A stretch of DNA of 64,000 nucleotides from Streptomyces fradiae ATCC 10745 = DSM 40063 (GTDB lineage: Bacteria > Actinomycetota > Actinomycetes > Streptomycetales > Streptomycetaceae). The stretch is from positions 1,350,501 through 1,414,500 of the forward strand of contig NZ_CP023696.1 in NCBI RefSeq assembly GCF_008704425.1. The letters run 5' to 3'. Positions 1-8,205 of this stretch are shown one piece after another (the stretch's first letter is position 1; each line of letters starts with the position of its first letter). The notes under the pieces are model-generated. The model did no database searches, had not been told where the DNA came from, and saw nothing but the letters and a program-made list of their open reading frames with translations. Made by a program: the position numbers and the translations under genes.

Positions 1-2056
1 CCGTTGAGACGCCGCGGATGCCAGCGACGATACCGTCAAACGCGGGCTTGATGGCGTTGGACCACAGCCACTTTGCCTTGGCGGCGATGTTCTCGAATCC
101 CGGCTTGACGGCGTTGTTCCAAAGCCATAGGACGACTGCGCCAGCGCCGCGGAAGATGGTCACGAGACCGTTGAAGGCCGGTGTGATGACGTTGGTCCAC
201 AGCCACATGGCGACAGCCCCGACCGCCCTGAAGATGGCCATGGCGGAATCGAATGCGGGCTTCAGAGCATTGGTCCACAGCCACATGGCAGCCGTGCCGA
301 TCGCGGAGAACACTGGCGAAAGGACGGACTGCCACAGCCATGTAGCGGTCGTCGCGATGAGCAGGAAAGCCAGATAGATCGGCCCGCCAACAACGATGGT
401 GATAATGGTTGCCAGAATCCGGGCGGCAGTGGAGATGAATCCGAAGGCGGGCTGTATCGCATTCGTCCACAACCACATCGCCGCGTCCCCGATAGCACGC
501 AACCCGGTCATGAAGCCGGCGAAGGCGGGCTTGAGGATGCTGTTCCAGGCGTATGAAGCAGCCACCTGGATGCCTTCCCAAGCGGCCATGACCACGTTCC
601 GGAACGTCTCGCTGCGCTGCCAGGCGATGTACACGGCGGTACCGAGGGCGAGCAGCGCGGTGACGACGAGTCCGATGGGGTTCGCTGAGAGGACCGCGTT
701 GAATGCGGCCTGCACGGCGATGGCGCCGCGCTGGACAGCGGCCCACGCCAGGATGGCCGCCCTGTACACACTGAACACAGCCGTGACCGCGCCGACCGCT
801 ATGGCCTGGGCCGTCATGGTCAGCGTGATGCCGGCGATGAGGATGCCCAGGGGAGCAAGCCAGATCCCCCACTCGCGGAACCAGCCAACGACTGCGCTGA
901 CAACGTCGTCGATACGCCTCACCCCGGCGATGAAGCTGTTCAGGGCGGGCAGGACCACGCTGGTGATGACCACGCCGAAGGCCCCGCTGATCTGCCGCTG
1001 CAGGACCGCCAGTTGGGTACTGGTGTTGCCTCGGATCGTGTCCCCGACCTGTTTCGCTGCGCCCGCCACCTTGCCGAGGTTGGCGGCGGCCGTGGAGGGA
1101 TCCATGGCCAGCAACGCCGCGCCGAGGTCCTCTGCCTGGGTTCCGAACAGGGCCACGGCGGTCTGGCTCTGCTTGACGGGATCCTTGATGCCTCGCAGCT
1201 TCTGCAGCGTGAGGTCAAGGACACCGTTGGCCGCGGTGCCGCCCTGGGCGAACTTCTTGGCCATGTCGTCGGCGTTCAGGCCGAGTGCCTTGAATCCGTC
1301 CGAGGTCGACTCCGAACCGTCGATCGCTCGGAGGGAGAACTCCTTGATGGCGTCTGCGGCGACGTCAGCGTCACGGGCGCCGGCGCGGATCGCCTGGTTG
1401 AGCAACCCGATCGATGTGGCGCCGTCCAGGCCCGCCTTGCGGAACTGCGTGCCGTACTCGTTCATCGTGTCGACGAGGTCACCGGCCTTGTCAGCCGATG
1501 ACTGAAAGCCCCGGGTCAGGAGGTCCAGCGCCTGCGCGCCGTCCTTGGCCAGGCCCGTGCGGATCATCTGCGACGCGGCGTTCGCGGTGCCCGTCAGGTC
1601 CTGATCGAAGGTGCCGGCGAGGTCGGCGACCTTCGCGGTGATCGACTCGATGGCCTTCGTCGTGGCCTTCTCCGGGATCAGGCCCGATCCCATGACCGCG
1701 CGAACCGCGGCGGCGCCATCCTCGAAGCTGTCCACCACTGCCTTCGAGTACAGGGTGCCAGCGACCTTGCCAGCATCCTTGGCGCCCTTGCCGGACAAGC
1801 CCAGCTGGGCAGACAGCCGATCGCTGATCTTCTCCTTCTCCACCGCCGAAACCGTGGCCGCGACGAGCACGGCGCCCGCCGCGGCACCGGCTGCCGCCAG
1901 GCCGGCCTTCCACCGGTCGCTGAAACGGCTCCCCGACTCCTGTCCGGCAGCCTCGGCAGCGTCAGCCGACGGCCCGACGAGCTGGCGCCGCAGCTCGTCG
2001 GAGATGCCCCGTACTGATGGGATGATCTGGATCGTTGCGTAGCCGACGTTCGGCAC
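1..2056 (-). CDS. Tape measure protein, N-terminal part (runs off the left edge)
   Basis: Encodes the tail-length ruler and DNA-ejection protein. The GTG start at 2056 has an AGGAGG site at 2068-2063, and the frame stays open to position 1 (at least 685 residues seen). Residues 1-300 are Ala-rich and helical. A hydrophobic stretch around residues 350-500 (codons near 950-560) may be membrane-active. Towards the edge a motif of the form xWLWxNAxxPAF recurs seven times, at nucleotides 56, 113, 191, 269, 326, 461 and 539. The spacings are 19 or 26 residues (one gap of 45 = 19+26), a periodicity typical of tape measures. The family is normally 1,000-2,000 residues, so much of it lies outside. It sits directly after the tail chaperone genes, as in most siphoviruses. 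Confidence 0.9.
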   Translation of the reverse strand, partial: MPNVGYATIQIIPSVRGISDELRRQLVGPSADAAEAAGQESGSRFSDRWKAGLAAAGAAAGAVLVAATVSAVEKEKISDRLSAQLGLSGKGAKDAGKVAGTLYSKAVVDSFEDGAAAVRAVMGSGLIPEKATTKAIESITAKVADLAGTFDQDLTGTANAASQMIRTGLAKDGAQALDLLTRGFQSSADKAGDLVDTMNEYGTQFRKAGLDGATSIGLLNQAIRAGARDADVAADAIKEFSLRAIDGSESTSDGFKALGLNADDMAKKFAQGGTAANGVLDLTLQKLRGIKDPVKQSQTAVALFGTQAEDLGAALLAMDPSTAAANLGKVAGAAKQVGDTIRGNTSTQLAVLQRQISGAFGVVITSVVLPALNSFIAGVRRIDDVVSAVVGWFREWGIWLAPLGILIAGITLTMTAQAIAVGAVTAVFSVYRAAILAWAAVQRGAIAVQAAFNAVLSANPIGLVVTALLALGTAVYIAWQRSETFRNVVMAAWEGIQVAASYAWNSILKPAFAGFMTGLRAIGDAAMWLWTNAIQPAFGFISTAARILATIITIVVGGPIYLAFLLIATTATWLWQSVLSPVFSAIGTAAMWLWTNALKPAFDSAMAIFRAVGAVAMWLWTNVITPAFNGLVTIFRGAGAVVLWLWNNAVKPGFENIAAKAKWLWSNAIKPAFDGIVAGIRGVST

Positions 2057-2072
2057 GGGCCACCTCCTGGTG

Positions 2073-2522
2073 CTAGGCGATGGCGCCGCGCCGGATGGCC
2101 TCGCGCCGCTCGTGCTGTCGTCGTCGTGCGTCCTCAATGCGGGCAACCCGCTCTGGGGACGGCGCCTTCTTACGGGCTTGCTGGTCTGCCTGCTCCCACC
2201 AGCGCGGATAGCGCTTCGGGGGTTTCGGCTTGGGCTTCTTCTCGTCGCTGTTGGCCGTCACGAAGTGCCAGTCGGCGGTGGCGACCGCGTCGAAGACATC
2301 AGCCAGGAGGATCTCCTCGCCGCTCGGCTCCGGTGTGCCGCCCCGTATCGCCGTGCGCACCGCGGCCTGCGGCGACAGGCCCGCGACCAGGCTGACTAGT
2401 TCCCGCCAGGTCAGCTCCCCGGTGAAGAGGTGCCGCAGCCTGACGCCGTACTCGCGCCTGAGGTCGGCCTCGAGCGCCCTGCCGTGCCTCCGGATCAGCT
2501 CCCGGAGGCGCCGGATTCCCCC
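2073..2522 (-). CDS. Tail assembly chaperone, downstream (T-like) frame, reached by -1 frameshift
   Basis: This frame has no convincing start of its own. It continues the reading of the upstream chaperone gene if ribosomes slip -1 on the run of five G at 2522-2518. The product adds about 150 residues: a basic start (IRRLRELIRRHG), a middle with TWRELVSLVAGL, and a Lys/Pro-rich then Arg-rich C-terminus with PKRYPRWWEQ. The position between the upstream chaperone and the tape measure, with the overlap, is the canonical layout of the lambda G/GT pair. The fused product would run from 2836 to 2073. Confidence 0.78.
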   Translation of the reverse strand, partial: GGIRRLRELIRRHGRALEADLRREYGVRLRHLFTGELTWRELVSLVAGLSPQAAVRTAIRGGTPEPSGEEILLADVFDAVATADWHFVTANSDEKKPKPKPPKRYPRWWEQADQQARKKAPSPERVARIEDARRRQHERREAIRRGAIA

Positions 2523-2836
2523 GGCTCCAGCCCGCAGTGCTGCTGGTACGCCTCGAACAGGGCCTTCATCTTGTAGCGGGGCAGGCCGAGCTTGCGGAAG
2601 CCCTCCCACTGCTCGCCGAGGGCCTCCTCGAGGACCTTGATGATGAACTGGATGTCGCCTCGCTCGATCGACTCGGCGAGGTCCCAGACGTCGAGGGCCT
2701 CCATGTGGGTGAAGGTCCAGCGCTGACCGCCGAAGTGGACGCGGAAGGGGGAGAGGTCGACCTCGGCCTTGACAGCGTCGAGGTTGAAGTCGAAGGGCTC
2801 GTTGTCGGTCGGCTTGGTCGCGGTTCGGCTGGTCAT
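2495..2836 (-). CDS. Tail assembly chaperone, upstream (G-like) protein
   Basis: A 113-residue acidic protein with an ATG start at 2836. It is expected to coat the tape measure during tail assembly, together with its frameshifted longer form. It has a helical core with QRWTFTHMEALDVWDL and KVLEEALGEQWEGF, and ends in a Gly/Ser tail (GESGASGS) just after the slip site. This size and place, between the tail tube gene and the tape measure, are typical. The assignment rests on gene order, the slip site and composition rather than a diagnostic motif. Confidence 0.75.
   Translation of the reverse strand: MTSRTATKPTDNEPFDFNLDAVKAEVDLSPFRVHFGGQRWTFTHMEALDVWDLAESIERGDIQFIIKVLEEALGEQWEGFRKLGLPRYKMKALFEAYQQHCGLEPGESGASGS
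2518..2522 (-). promoter_or_regulatory. Programmed -1 frameshift site (run of five G)
   Basis: On the minus strand the zero frame reads GAG CCG GGG GAA. A one-base backward slip of the tRNA on GGG re-pairs perfectly with GGG, and the next codons become GGA ATC CGG CGC, which enter the downstream open frame. The zero frame ends 21 nucleotides later at a TGA (2497-2495). Such slips are conserved between the tail chaperone genes of long-tailed phages. The shift itself is inferred from sequence. Confidence 0.65.
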
Positions 2837-2838
2837 GG

Positions 2839-3192
2839 CTACTCGCTCTCGGTTCGCGGTTCGGGCTTGAGTACCTGGATGCGGTCGGCCAGCAGTGTCA
2901 TGCGGACGGTGCTGACGCCGTCGGGGTTGAGGTTGATCTCCATGGGCTGCTTGGCGATCAGCCAGGGGAACGGCTCACCATCCACGAGGACGGCCCCGCC
3001 CGGCTGGACGGTGATCTCTCGTGCCAGCTGCGGCCTGGCGTGCTCCTTGCCGGTGGTGCCGCTGTTCGTCTCCTGTACAAGGGCTGCTGCCGCGCGACTG
3101 CGGAGGTGTCGGGGCAGATCCTCTCCGTCCTTGATGAGGCCGAGATGGACGGCCTTGCGGCAGAGGTCGTCGTCGCTGAACTTCACGTGCAC
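2839..3192 (-). CDS. Phage protein of unknown function between tail tube and tail chaperone
   Basis: A 117-residue protein from a GTG at 3192 with a GAGGAG site upstream. It stops 2 bases before the tail chaperone ATG, so translation is probably coupled. The N-terminus resembles a small recognition motif (VKFSDDDLCRKAVHLGLIKDGEDLP), and the C-terminal half reads as beta strands (EITVQPGGAVLVDGEPFPWLI). No membrane segment or cysteine motif is present. Its place suggests a tail accessory role, but I do not recognise the family. Confidence 0.75.
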   Translation of the reverse strand: MHVKFSDDDLCRKAVHLGLIKDGEDLPRHLRSRAAAALVQETNSGTTGKEHARPQLAREITVQPGGAVLVDGEPFPWLIAKQPMEINLNPDGVSTVRMTLLADRIQVLKPEPRTESE

Positions 3193-3270
3193 GTCGCGGC
3201 TCCTCGCGGTTCGGGATGGATGACACCGGGGCGCGGCCGAACCGCGACAGAACTCCCGCGCCCCGGCGGC

Positions 3271-4041
3271 TCAGGCGGTGACGGTCACGTCGCTGGTGTC
3301 GGACTGACCCAGGTAGGTGGCGGTCACGGTGGCCGAACCCGCGGCAACGCCGGTGACGAAGCCCGCCGAGACGGTCGCCGTGGCCGGGTCGGAGGACACC
3401 CAGGAAGCGGTCCCCGTGACGTCCGCGGTCGACGCGTCGTCGTAGGTGGCGGTCGCGGTCAGCGCGCCGATGGCTCCGTCGGCGACGGTCAGCGTCGCAG
3501 GGGCGACGGTGAGGGAGGCGAGGATCGGGGTGGCCTGCCGGTTGAAGAGGACGCCGGCGCCGGTCGGGAAGATGGTGGCGCTGAACGTCATGGACTCCAG
3601 GTCCGTCTCGTTCTCGCCGTGATCGCCGTCGAGGGTGACCTCCGCGTAGTTCGCGGTGATGAGGCGGCGCACCTTGTCGCCCTCGCGGGTCTCGAAGGCG
3701 ACCATCACCTTCGCCGGCCGCGGGACGACGATCTGTGTGGCGGACGATCCGGGCCACAGCAGGCTGTAGGTGGTCTCGTTGTCCTCGAGCGCCGTGAACG
3801 ACTTCGTGAGCTTGAAGTGGTTGCGTGAGGTGCGTACCAGCAGGCCGCCCCACGCGTACTTGTCATCGGTGTCCTCGTCGCGGGACTCGGGGAATCCCTC
3901 GTCGCCGTCGAGGAGGCCGACCAGGTCCCAGTCGACGCCGAACGGCGTGTTCGCGTCAGCGGGCAGGGTCGCGGAGAGGTTGGTGGAGATGTAGACGTCC
4001 GCGTCCGTCCACAGGTTTGCCTTCAGCGGGTCGCCGGCCAC
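3271..4041 (-). CDS. Major tail (tube) protein with C-terminal Ig-like domain
   Basis: A 256-residue protein read from a GTG at 4041 with GAGGAGG five bases upstream. Residues 1-175 have the beta-rich character of a siphovirus tail tube subunit (LKANLWTDADVYIS, YAWGGLLVRTSRNHF, VMVAFETREGDKVRR). Residues about 178-256 form a bacterial Ig-like (Big2-type) domain with LTVAPATLTVADGAIGAL, then ATATYDDGS-type strands and WVSSDPATATVSAGFVTG. Such domains decorate tail tubes and often bind cell-surface sugars. It lies between the neck genes and the tail chaperones. Big2 fusions to tube proteins are well known, so the fusion is expected rather than novel. Confidence 0.88.
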   Translation of the reverse strand: MAGDPLKANLWTDADVYISTNLSATLPADANTPFGVDWDLVGLLDGDEGFPESRDEDTDDKYAWGGLLVRTSRNHFKLTKSFTALEDNETTYSLLWPGSSATQIVVPRPAKVMVAFETREGDKVRRLITANYAEVTLDGDHGENETDLESMTFSATIFPTGAGVLFNRQATPILASLTVAPATLTVADGAIGALTATATYDDASTADVTGTASWVSSDPATATVSAGFVTGVAAGSATVTATYLGQSDTSDVTVTA

Positions 4042-4094
4042 GGCGTCCTCCTCGTCTCGGGTGTAGGGGGGGCGTCGCGGTTCAGCGGGGGACG

Positions 4095-4529
4095 TCAGGC
4101 GGGCAGAGGCTGCGGCTTGACGTTGGCGAGCACCGTGAACGTCGACAAGTCGACGCCGGAGTCGCTGTCGATCGCAGGCAGCGGCCCGGCGCCGGGGCGC
4201 ACTCCGCGGATGACGGGCCCGGAGTGGACCAGCAGCAGGCCCTGGCACAGCATCGCCAGGTCGTGCGCCTGGTCGGCGTCCTCGTGCCAGATGGTGACCC
4301 TCAGCGTGCACCGGGCGTTCGCCATCGACGGATGGGGCAGGTCACCGTCCTTGCGAACGAGGACGTAGGGCAGTGCTGGTGTCTCTGGGGACCGGTCACC
4401 TGGCACGCGCGTACCGACCACCGCCCCGAGCGCGTACTGCTCGGAGCGGCCCTGCAGAGCGGTGCGTAGCACGGCCGCCCCAGCCGCCTGCACATCACCG
4501 AACACGACGAGGGGCTTCACCGCTGCCAC
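4095..4529 (-). CDS. Tail terminator / tail completion protein (probable)
   Basis: A 144-residue protein starting at a GTG (4529) inside the end of the previous gene (13-base overlap). It begins with a helix (DVQAAGAAVLRTALQ) and then has beta segments including CTLRVTIWHEDADQAHDLAMLCQGLLL, a pattern common in minor tail terminators that cap the tube. It is the last gene before the major tail protein, where the terminator normally sits. No catalytic motif is expected. The assignment is by order and fold character. Confidence 0.68.
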   Translation of the reverse strand: MAAVKPLVVFGDVQAAGAAVLRTALQGRSEQYALGAVVGTRVPGDRSPETPALPYVLVRKDGDLPHPSMANARCTLRVTIWHEDADQAHDLAMLCQGLLLVHSGPVIRGVRPGAGPLPAIDSDSGVDLSTFTVLANVKPQPLPA

Positions 4530-4798
4530 GCCCGCACTTCGAGGCCGGCGGAGGCTGCAGCCCGGGTGAGGATGCCGTCCCTCGCCTGCCAGGCCATGGC
4601 CTGCACGTCCGCCACCACCACCGTCGCGGCGCCGCGGTCCGTGGTGTAGCCGCGTACCTCGATGGTGGTACCAGCAGGGACTAGCGAGCGCACGTTCGCG
4701 GCGACGTCCTCGGCGAGCCCGTCGACCAGGGTCCGCACCTCGTCGCCGCGCAGGATCTCGCGCACACCCGCCGAGTCGAGCCGGAAGTCGGTCAGCAT
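4517..4798 (-). CDS. Neck protein, HK97 gp10-like (probable)
   Basis: A 93-residue protein from the ATG at 4798, preceded by a run of G (weak ribosome site). Features are a helical N-terminus (FRLDSAGVREILRG), VRTLVDGLAEDVAANV, then strands ending in AAASAGLEVRAW. This resembles HK97-gp10-type head-tail joining proteins, which contain a long helix before a beta sheet. It lies between the head-closure gene and the tail terminator gene, consistent with that role. Confidence 0.66.
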   Translation of the reverse strand: MLTDFRLDSAGVREILRGDEVRTLVDGLAEDVAANVRSLVPAGTTIEVRGYTTDRGAATVVVADVQAMAWQARDGILTRAAASAGLEVRAWQR

Positions 4799-4806
4799 GC
4801 CGCCCC

Positions 4807-5148
4807 CTATCCCGTAGCTCGGTCCATCACGAACTCGATGTGGTGGACGGCATCGGTGAACAGCTCCGGCCAGACCGCGACCTCGCCGTCCACGTCGAAC
4901 AGCTGGCCGCGCCACTCGATGCGGTCTGCCGCCCGAATGTCCGGCGCAGTGCCTTCAGCGGACTGCACCCGGTAGCCGGTGGTGGAGACGGTCCGCTCCT
5001 CCCCCACCGTCTCGGACTGACTGGCCGGCTGGATGTTCAGGCTCGATACGGTGAGCCGATCCGCACTCGACCAGTCCGGGATCGTGTTCCCGCCCCGGTC
5101 GACCTTCGTGCCGGCTCGCACCCGCACCGCGGTCTGGTTGAACATCAT
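4807..5148 (-). CDS. Head closure / stopper protein (probable)
   Basis: A 113-residue beta-rich protein with the start at 5148 overlapping the upstream gene by 4 bases. The sequence alternates polar strands (TAVRVRAGTKVDRGGNTIPDW, RTVSTTGYRVQS, DRIEWRGQLFDVDGEVAVW), typical of the small barrel of siphovirus head-closure proteins that plug the connector after packaging. It sits directly after the adaptor gene. Function is inferred from order and fold character. Confidence 0.64.
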   Translation of the reverse strand: MMFNQTAVRVRAGTKVDRGGNTIPDWSSADRLTVSSLNIQPASQSETVGEERTVSTTGYRVQSAEGTAPDIRAADRIEWRGQLFDVDGEVAVWPELFTDAVHHIEFVMDRATG

Positions 5149-5690
5149 GGCCGGTCACCTCGGTTGAGCTGGTACCGCTCGACCGCAGCCGCCCACTGTG
5201 CGGTCACGCCGATCGCCGCCTGCACGCCGAACGTCACGGACTGGCCGCCGACCGTCCGGGTCTGCACTCCCGGATCGATCCGGTAGAGGGCCCTCGCCTG
5301 GTCGATGACGACCTCGGCGATGTCCTCTGGGATCGGGTCGTAGCCGTGCGTGTAGACGACGTCGATGCAGCGCAGCCGGTCCGGCCAGCAGCCGCCCAGG
5401 CGCCGCAGGTAACCGTCCGTCGACCAGTCGACATCGGATCCGACGGTCAGCACCGCGCCGTCGAGGGCGATCGAGCCGACCGCCGTGACCGGGGCTGCTG
5501 GCAGCAGCACCGACCGCTGGCCGTTGCCGTCCAGCGTGACCGTGTCGCCAGCCACCAGGGACACCGGGTGGCGGACCGCCCCGCGGAAGCGGCGGGACGC
5601 AGCGTTCAGCGCCCACAGCAGCTTCGGGTCCGTAGCGGGGACGCCCAGTGATGCGGCCAGCTCTTCCGGGTCGGCCAGAGGCTCAGGCAT
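5145..5690 (-). CDS. Head-tail connector (adaptor) protein
   Basis: A 181-residue protein from the ATG at 5690, overlapping the upstream gene by 8 bases. The N-terminus is helical (DPEELAASLGVPATD, LLWALNAASRRFRGAV), and the centre has strands (DTVTLDGNGQRSVLLPAAPV, STDGYLRRLGGCWPDRL). It ends with a helical tail (AAIGVTAQWAAAVERYQL). This layout matches HK97 gp6-like adaptors that dock under the portal. An upstream ATG in the same frame exists but would run through the previous gene, so the short start is preferred. Confidence 0.72.
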   Translation of the reverse strand: MPEPLADPEELAASLGVPATDPKLLWALNAASRRFRGAVRHPVSLVAGDTVTLDGNGQRSVLLPAAPVTAVGSIALDGAVLTVGSDVDWSTDGYLRRLGGCWPDRLRCIDVVYTHGYDPIPEDIAEVVIDQARALYRIDPGVQTRTVGGQSVTFGVQAAIGVTAQWAAAVERYQLNRGDRP

Positions 5691-6024
5691 CGCCCTTGTC
5701 GGATGCGGTGCGGGCCTTGTTGCGGCTCGTCGTGCGGGACTTCGCCGAGGTGTCCTCGGCAGACGCCTCGCCGGCCGACTCCTGCCGGTCGCCGGAGGCC
5801 CCCTCGAGGACGCCGTACCGCTCCGCATCGGACGCGTTCAGCTTCATCGTGGTCTTCCTGCCGCCCGGCAGCGTGACCTCGTACTCCTGCAGCGGCTCGC
5901 CCACGGCGGCCACCTCCATTCGCTGGTCGAAGGGCACGGACCGCGAGGGCGGGCCGCATGCGACGTGCTCGCCGCCGCACACCGGGCACCGCCCCCGCAC
6001 GCTCCGTGAGTTGATCAGGGTCAC
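5683..6024 (-). CDS. Small phage protein with zinc-ribbon-like N-terminus, after the capsid gene
   Basis: A 113-residue protein. The GTG start at 6024 overlaps the capsid stop codon (GTGA), so translation is coupled. Near the N-terminus is CPVCGGEHVACG, a compact Cys/His cluster. A beta segment EYEVTLPGGRKTTMKLNASDAERYG follows, then a low-complexity Ser/Arg/Lys tail. An in-frame ATG at 5919 would omit the Cys cluster and lacks a ribosome site, so the longer form is preferred. It lies where decoration or adaptor-related proteins occur; function unknown. Confidence 0.68.
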   Translation of the reverse strand: MTLINSRSVRGRCPVCGGEHVACGPPSRSVPFDQRMEVAAVGEPLQEYEVTLPGGRKTTMKLNASDAERYGVLEGASGDRQESAGEASAEDTSAKSRTTSRNKARTASDKGDA

Positions 6025-7358
6025 GCCGAGGTCAGATCGATCTCGACGAACGCAGACGGCTGGATGACGCCGAACGCCGCACGCATCTCGGCGAGGATCG
6101 CCACCAGGTTCCGAACGAAGAAGTCCGCGTGGGAGTCGGTGACGGTGATGGACGCCTGCTCGCGGTCCCACAGCATCGCCTTGCGGAAGTCGCCCACATA
6201 GCCCGTGCCGGCGGGGACGGCCTCGGTCTGGATGACCGGCAGACCCCACAGGGCCGTCGCCGTGCCGGCCGCGCCCGGCCCGCCGAAGTAGAAGTCGGCG
6301 TTGCCGTTCACGGACAGGTCGATCGACTCGACGTCGGACGGGTGCAGCAGGTAGGCGTTCGGCACGCTGCGACCCACCGTGTAGACCTTCGTTTTGGCCT
6401 TGCGCAGAGTGCGCAGGCGCTGCATGTCCTCACCCGTGCCGGTCGCGTCCCAGGCCTGCGTCTGGATGCCGGAGACGTTGGCCAGGCCCTCGAAGTTCTC
6501 CCCGGTGCCGTCACCGGAGATCATCTGGTCCTCGAGCTCCTCCTCCAGGCCGTAGCGCAGGAAGGAGTCGATGAGCGTGCGGATCTGCGCCGCGTCCGAC
6601 AGCGCCCGCTTGGTGATCGGGATCCAGTGCGCGATCGTCCGCACCGGGGTCGTGACCTTCGCGACGGCCAGCCCGGACTCCGGCTTGTAGCCGCCGCCCG
6701 CCACCGTCTCCAGCGCGCCGGTCGTGGTGTTCGCCGTCGGCCCCGCCGACGAGGTGGCCTCCGCCACCGGGGCTGCGTTGTTCGTCGTCGAGGTGACGCG
6801 CACGTACTCGATGGTGTCCGAGCCGGTCGTGCCGTTCGCCACCACATCGCGCAGCCGCAGCGGGCGCTGGAACAGGTCCAGTCCGACCTGCAGGCCCCGC
6901 ATGTCGTTGGTGACGAACGCCCCGCCGGACGTGTCGGAGGCGCCCGTCACCAGGGACTTGTAGCTGGCGGGCATCGACTGCACCCGCGACTTCGCGCCGA
7001 ACCCGCCCCGCGGGGCGGTCGCCAGCAGCCCCCGGTACGCCTCCGACTTCACGAACGACTCGCCGAGGCTGCCCTTGGCGTCGGGGACGATCAGTCCGGA
7101 CGGGGTGCGGCGCTCGCCGCCCTTCTCGTCCAGCTCCACGCCCTCGCCCAGGTCCGCGAGGGCCTGCCGCATCGTCGCGGACGCCTTGGCCTTCTCCAGG
7201 CCCTCCTTGGCCTCCTTGGCCTTGGCCATGTGCTCGGTGACCTGGCCGCGCTCGCTGTCGGTGAAGTCGCGGTCCTCGTCCTCGGCCTTCTTCGCAAGGG
7301 CCTGAGCCTGCAGCAGGTGGTGCTTGAGCTGTTCCTTCAGCTCCTCGATCTTGTCCAT
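6021..7358 (-). CDS. Major capsid protein, HK97 fold
   Basis: A 445-residue head shell subunit. Residues 1-80 are a charged coiled coil (EELKEQLKHHLLQAQALAKK), the usual delta/scaffold domain cut off by the prohead protease. From about residue 110 on, the shell domain is visible with SDTSGGAFVTNDMRGLQVGL, DLFQRPLRLRDVV, a long E-loop-like Thr/Ala region and the A-domain (FRKAMLWDREQASITVTD; FVRNLVAILAEMRAAFGV). Length and layout are typical. The gene directly follows the protease. An ATG at 7358 is used. Confidence 0.93.
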   Translation of the reverse strand: MDKIEELKEQLKHHLLQAQALAKKAEDEDRDFTDSERGQVTEHMAKAKEAKEGLEKAKASATMRQALADLGEGVELDEKGGERRTPSGLIVPDAKGSLGESFVKSEAYRGLLATAPRGGFGAKSRVQSMPASYKSLVTGASDTSGGAFVTNDMRGLQVGLDLFQRPLRLRDVVANGTTGSDTIEYVRVTSTTNNAAPVAEATSSAGPTANTTTGALETVAGGGYKPESGLAVAKVTTPVRTIAHWIPITKRALSDAAQIRTLIDSFLRYGLEEELEDQMISGDGTGENFEGLANVSGIQTQAWDATGTGEDMQRLRTLRKAKTKVYTVGRSVPNAYLLHPSDVESIDLSVNGNADFYFGGPGAAGTATALWGLPVIQTEAVPAGTGYVGDFRKAMLWDREQASITVTDSHADFFVRNLVAILAEMRAAFGVIQPSAFVEIDLTSA

Positions 7359-7366
7359 GACTCTCC

Positions 7367-8203
7367 TCAGTCCGTGAGCGTAGAGACCTCGACGCCCAGA
7401 GCGTTGAGGTCAGCGAGCAGACGGAGCGAGGCGGGGCTCGGGCCGGCCGGAGCTTCCTTGGCCGCAGGCTGCGGCGAGGGCGTCTCGGGCGGGTTCGGCG
7501 TGGCCTTCTCTTCGTCGTCCGTGCTGGAAGACAGGGAGTCCAGCAGCTCCTTCGCGAGGCGCGCGATCTCCTTCACACGCTCCTCGTTCTTCGCCGACAG
7601 GGTCCTGCCAGCCTTAGCCGCCATCGCCCCCGTCAGGGCCTGGCGGAGTTCGTCGGCCTGCGCGGCGGAGGCGCCTTCGACCGCGATGCGCATGGTGGCG
7701 CCGTCGCTGCTCTTGACGTCCAGCAGCTCCGTCGCCTGGTTCGCGCCGATCAGCGTAGGGCCGACCTCGTAGAGCCTGAGCTTGCGCAGCTCGTAGTAGC
7801 CCTCGCCGTCCTTCTGATCGACCCACGCGCCCTCCTCGACGTCGTAGGCGAAGCTGAACTGCGTGACCCGGCGGCCTTTGAGCAGCTTGTACACCTGAGC
7901 GGCCTTCGAGCCCGGTTCGGTGTCGATGCGGGCCTTCACCCACAGCCCCTCCGGGCGCTCCTCCGCCTCCAGGACCTCGCCGATGTGGTAGTCGGGGTCC
8001 TGCGACATGTGGGACCACAGCACCGGGATCGGGTCGCCGCGGCCCTTCCACTCGGCCAGGGTGTCCGCGAACGCTCCCGGCGTGATCTTGTCGCCGACGC
8101 TGTCCAGGTTGTACGCCGCGACGATCGCCTCGAACGTTCCCTCGTCGGTCCCCTCGTGCTCGCCCGCCGCCTTGATGCGCACGGGGCAGCTCTTGATTCG
8201 CAT
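7367..8203 (-). CDS. HK97-family prohead protease
   Basis: A 278-residue serine protease that removes the capsid scaffold domain. The ATG at 8203 has GGAG five bases upstream and lies just past the portal stop. The N-terminal half is the catalytic domain: FEAIVAAYNLDSVGDKITPGAF, then IPVLWSHMSQDP (His in LWSH) and VTQFSFAYDVEEG (Ser in the QFSFAY strand), as in U35-type proteases. The C-terminal 100 residues are charged and Pro-rich (scaffold-like, EERVKEIARLAKELLDSL). It lies between portal and capsid as expected. Confidence 0.9.
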   Translation of the reverse strand: MRIKSCPVRIKAAGEHEGTDEGTFEAIVAAYNLDSVGDKITPGAFADTLAEWKGRGDPIPVLWSHMSQDPDYHIGEVLEAEERPEGLWVKARIDTEPGSKAAQVYKLLKGRRVTQFSFAYDVEEGAWVDQKDGEGYYELRKLRLYEVGPTLIGANQATELLDVKSSDGATMRIAVEGASAAQADELRQALTGAMAAKAGRTLSAKNEERVKEIARLAKELLDSLSSSTDDEEKATPNPPETPSPQPAAKEAPAGPSPASLRLLADLNALGVEVSTLTD

Positions 8204-8205
8204 CG

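Noticed and set aside
36..872. Minus-strand open frame of 278 codons at the left edge
   Set aside because: Arg/His/Gly-rich and out of frame with the tape measure frame, which is continuous and protein-like; it is a shadow.
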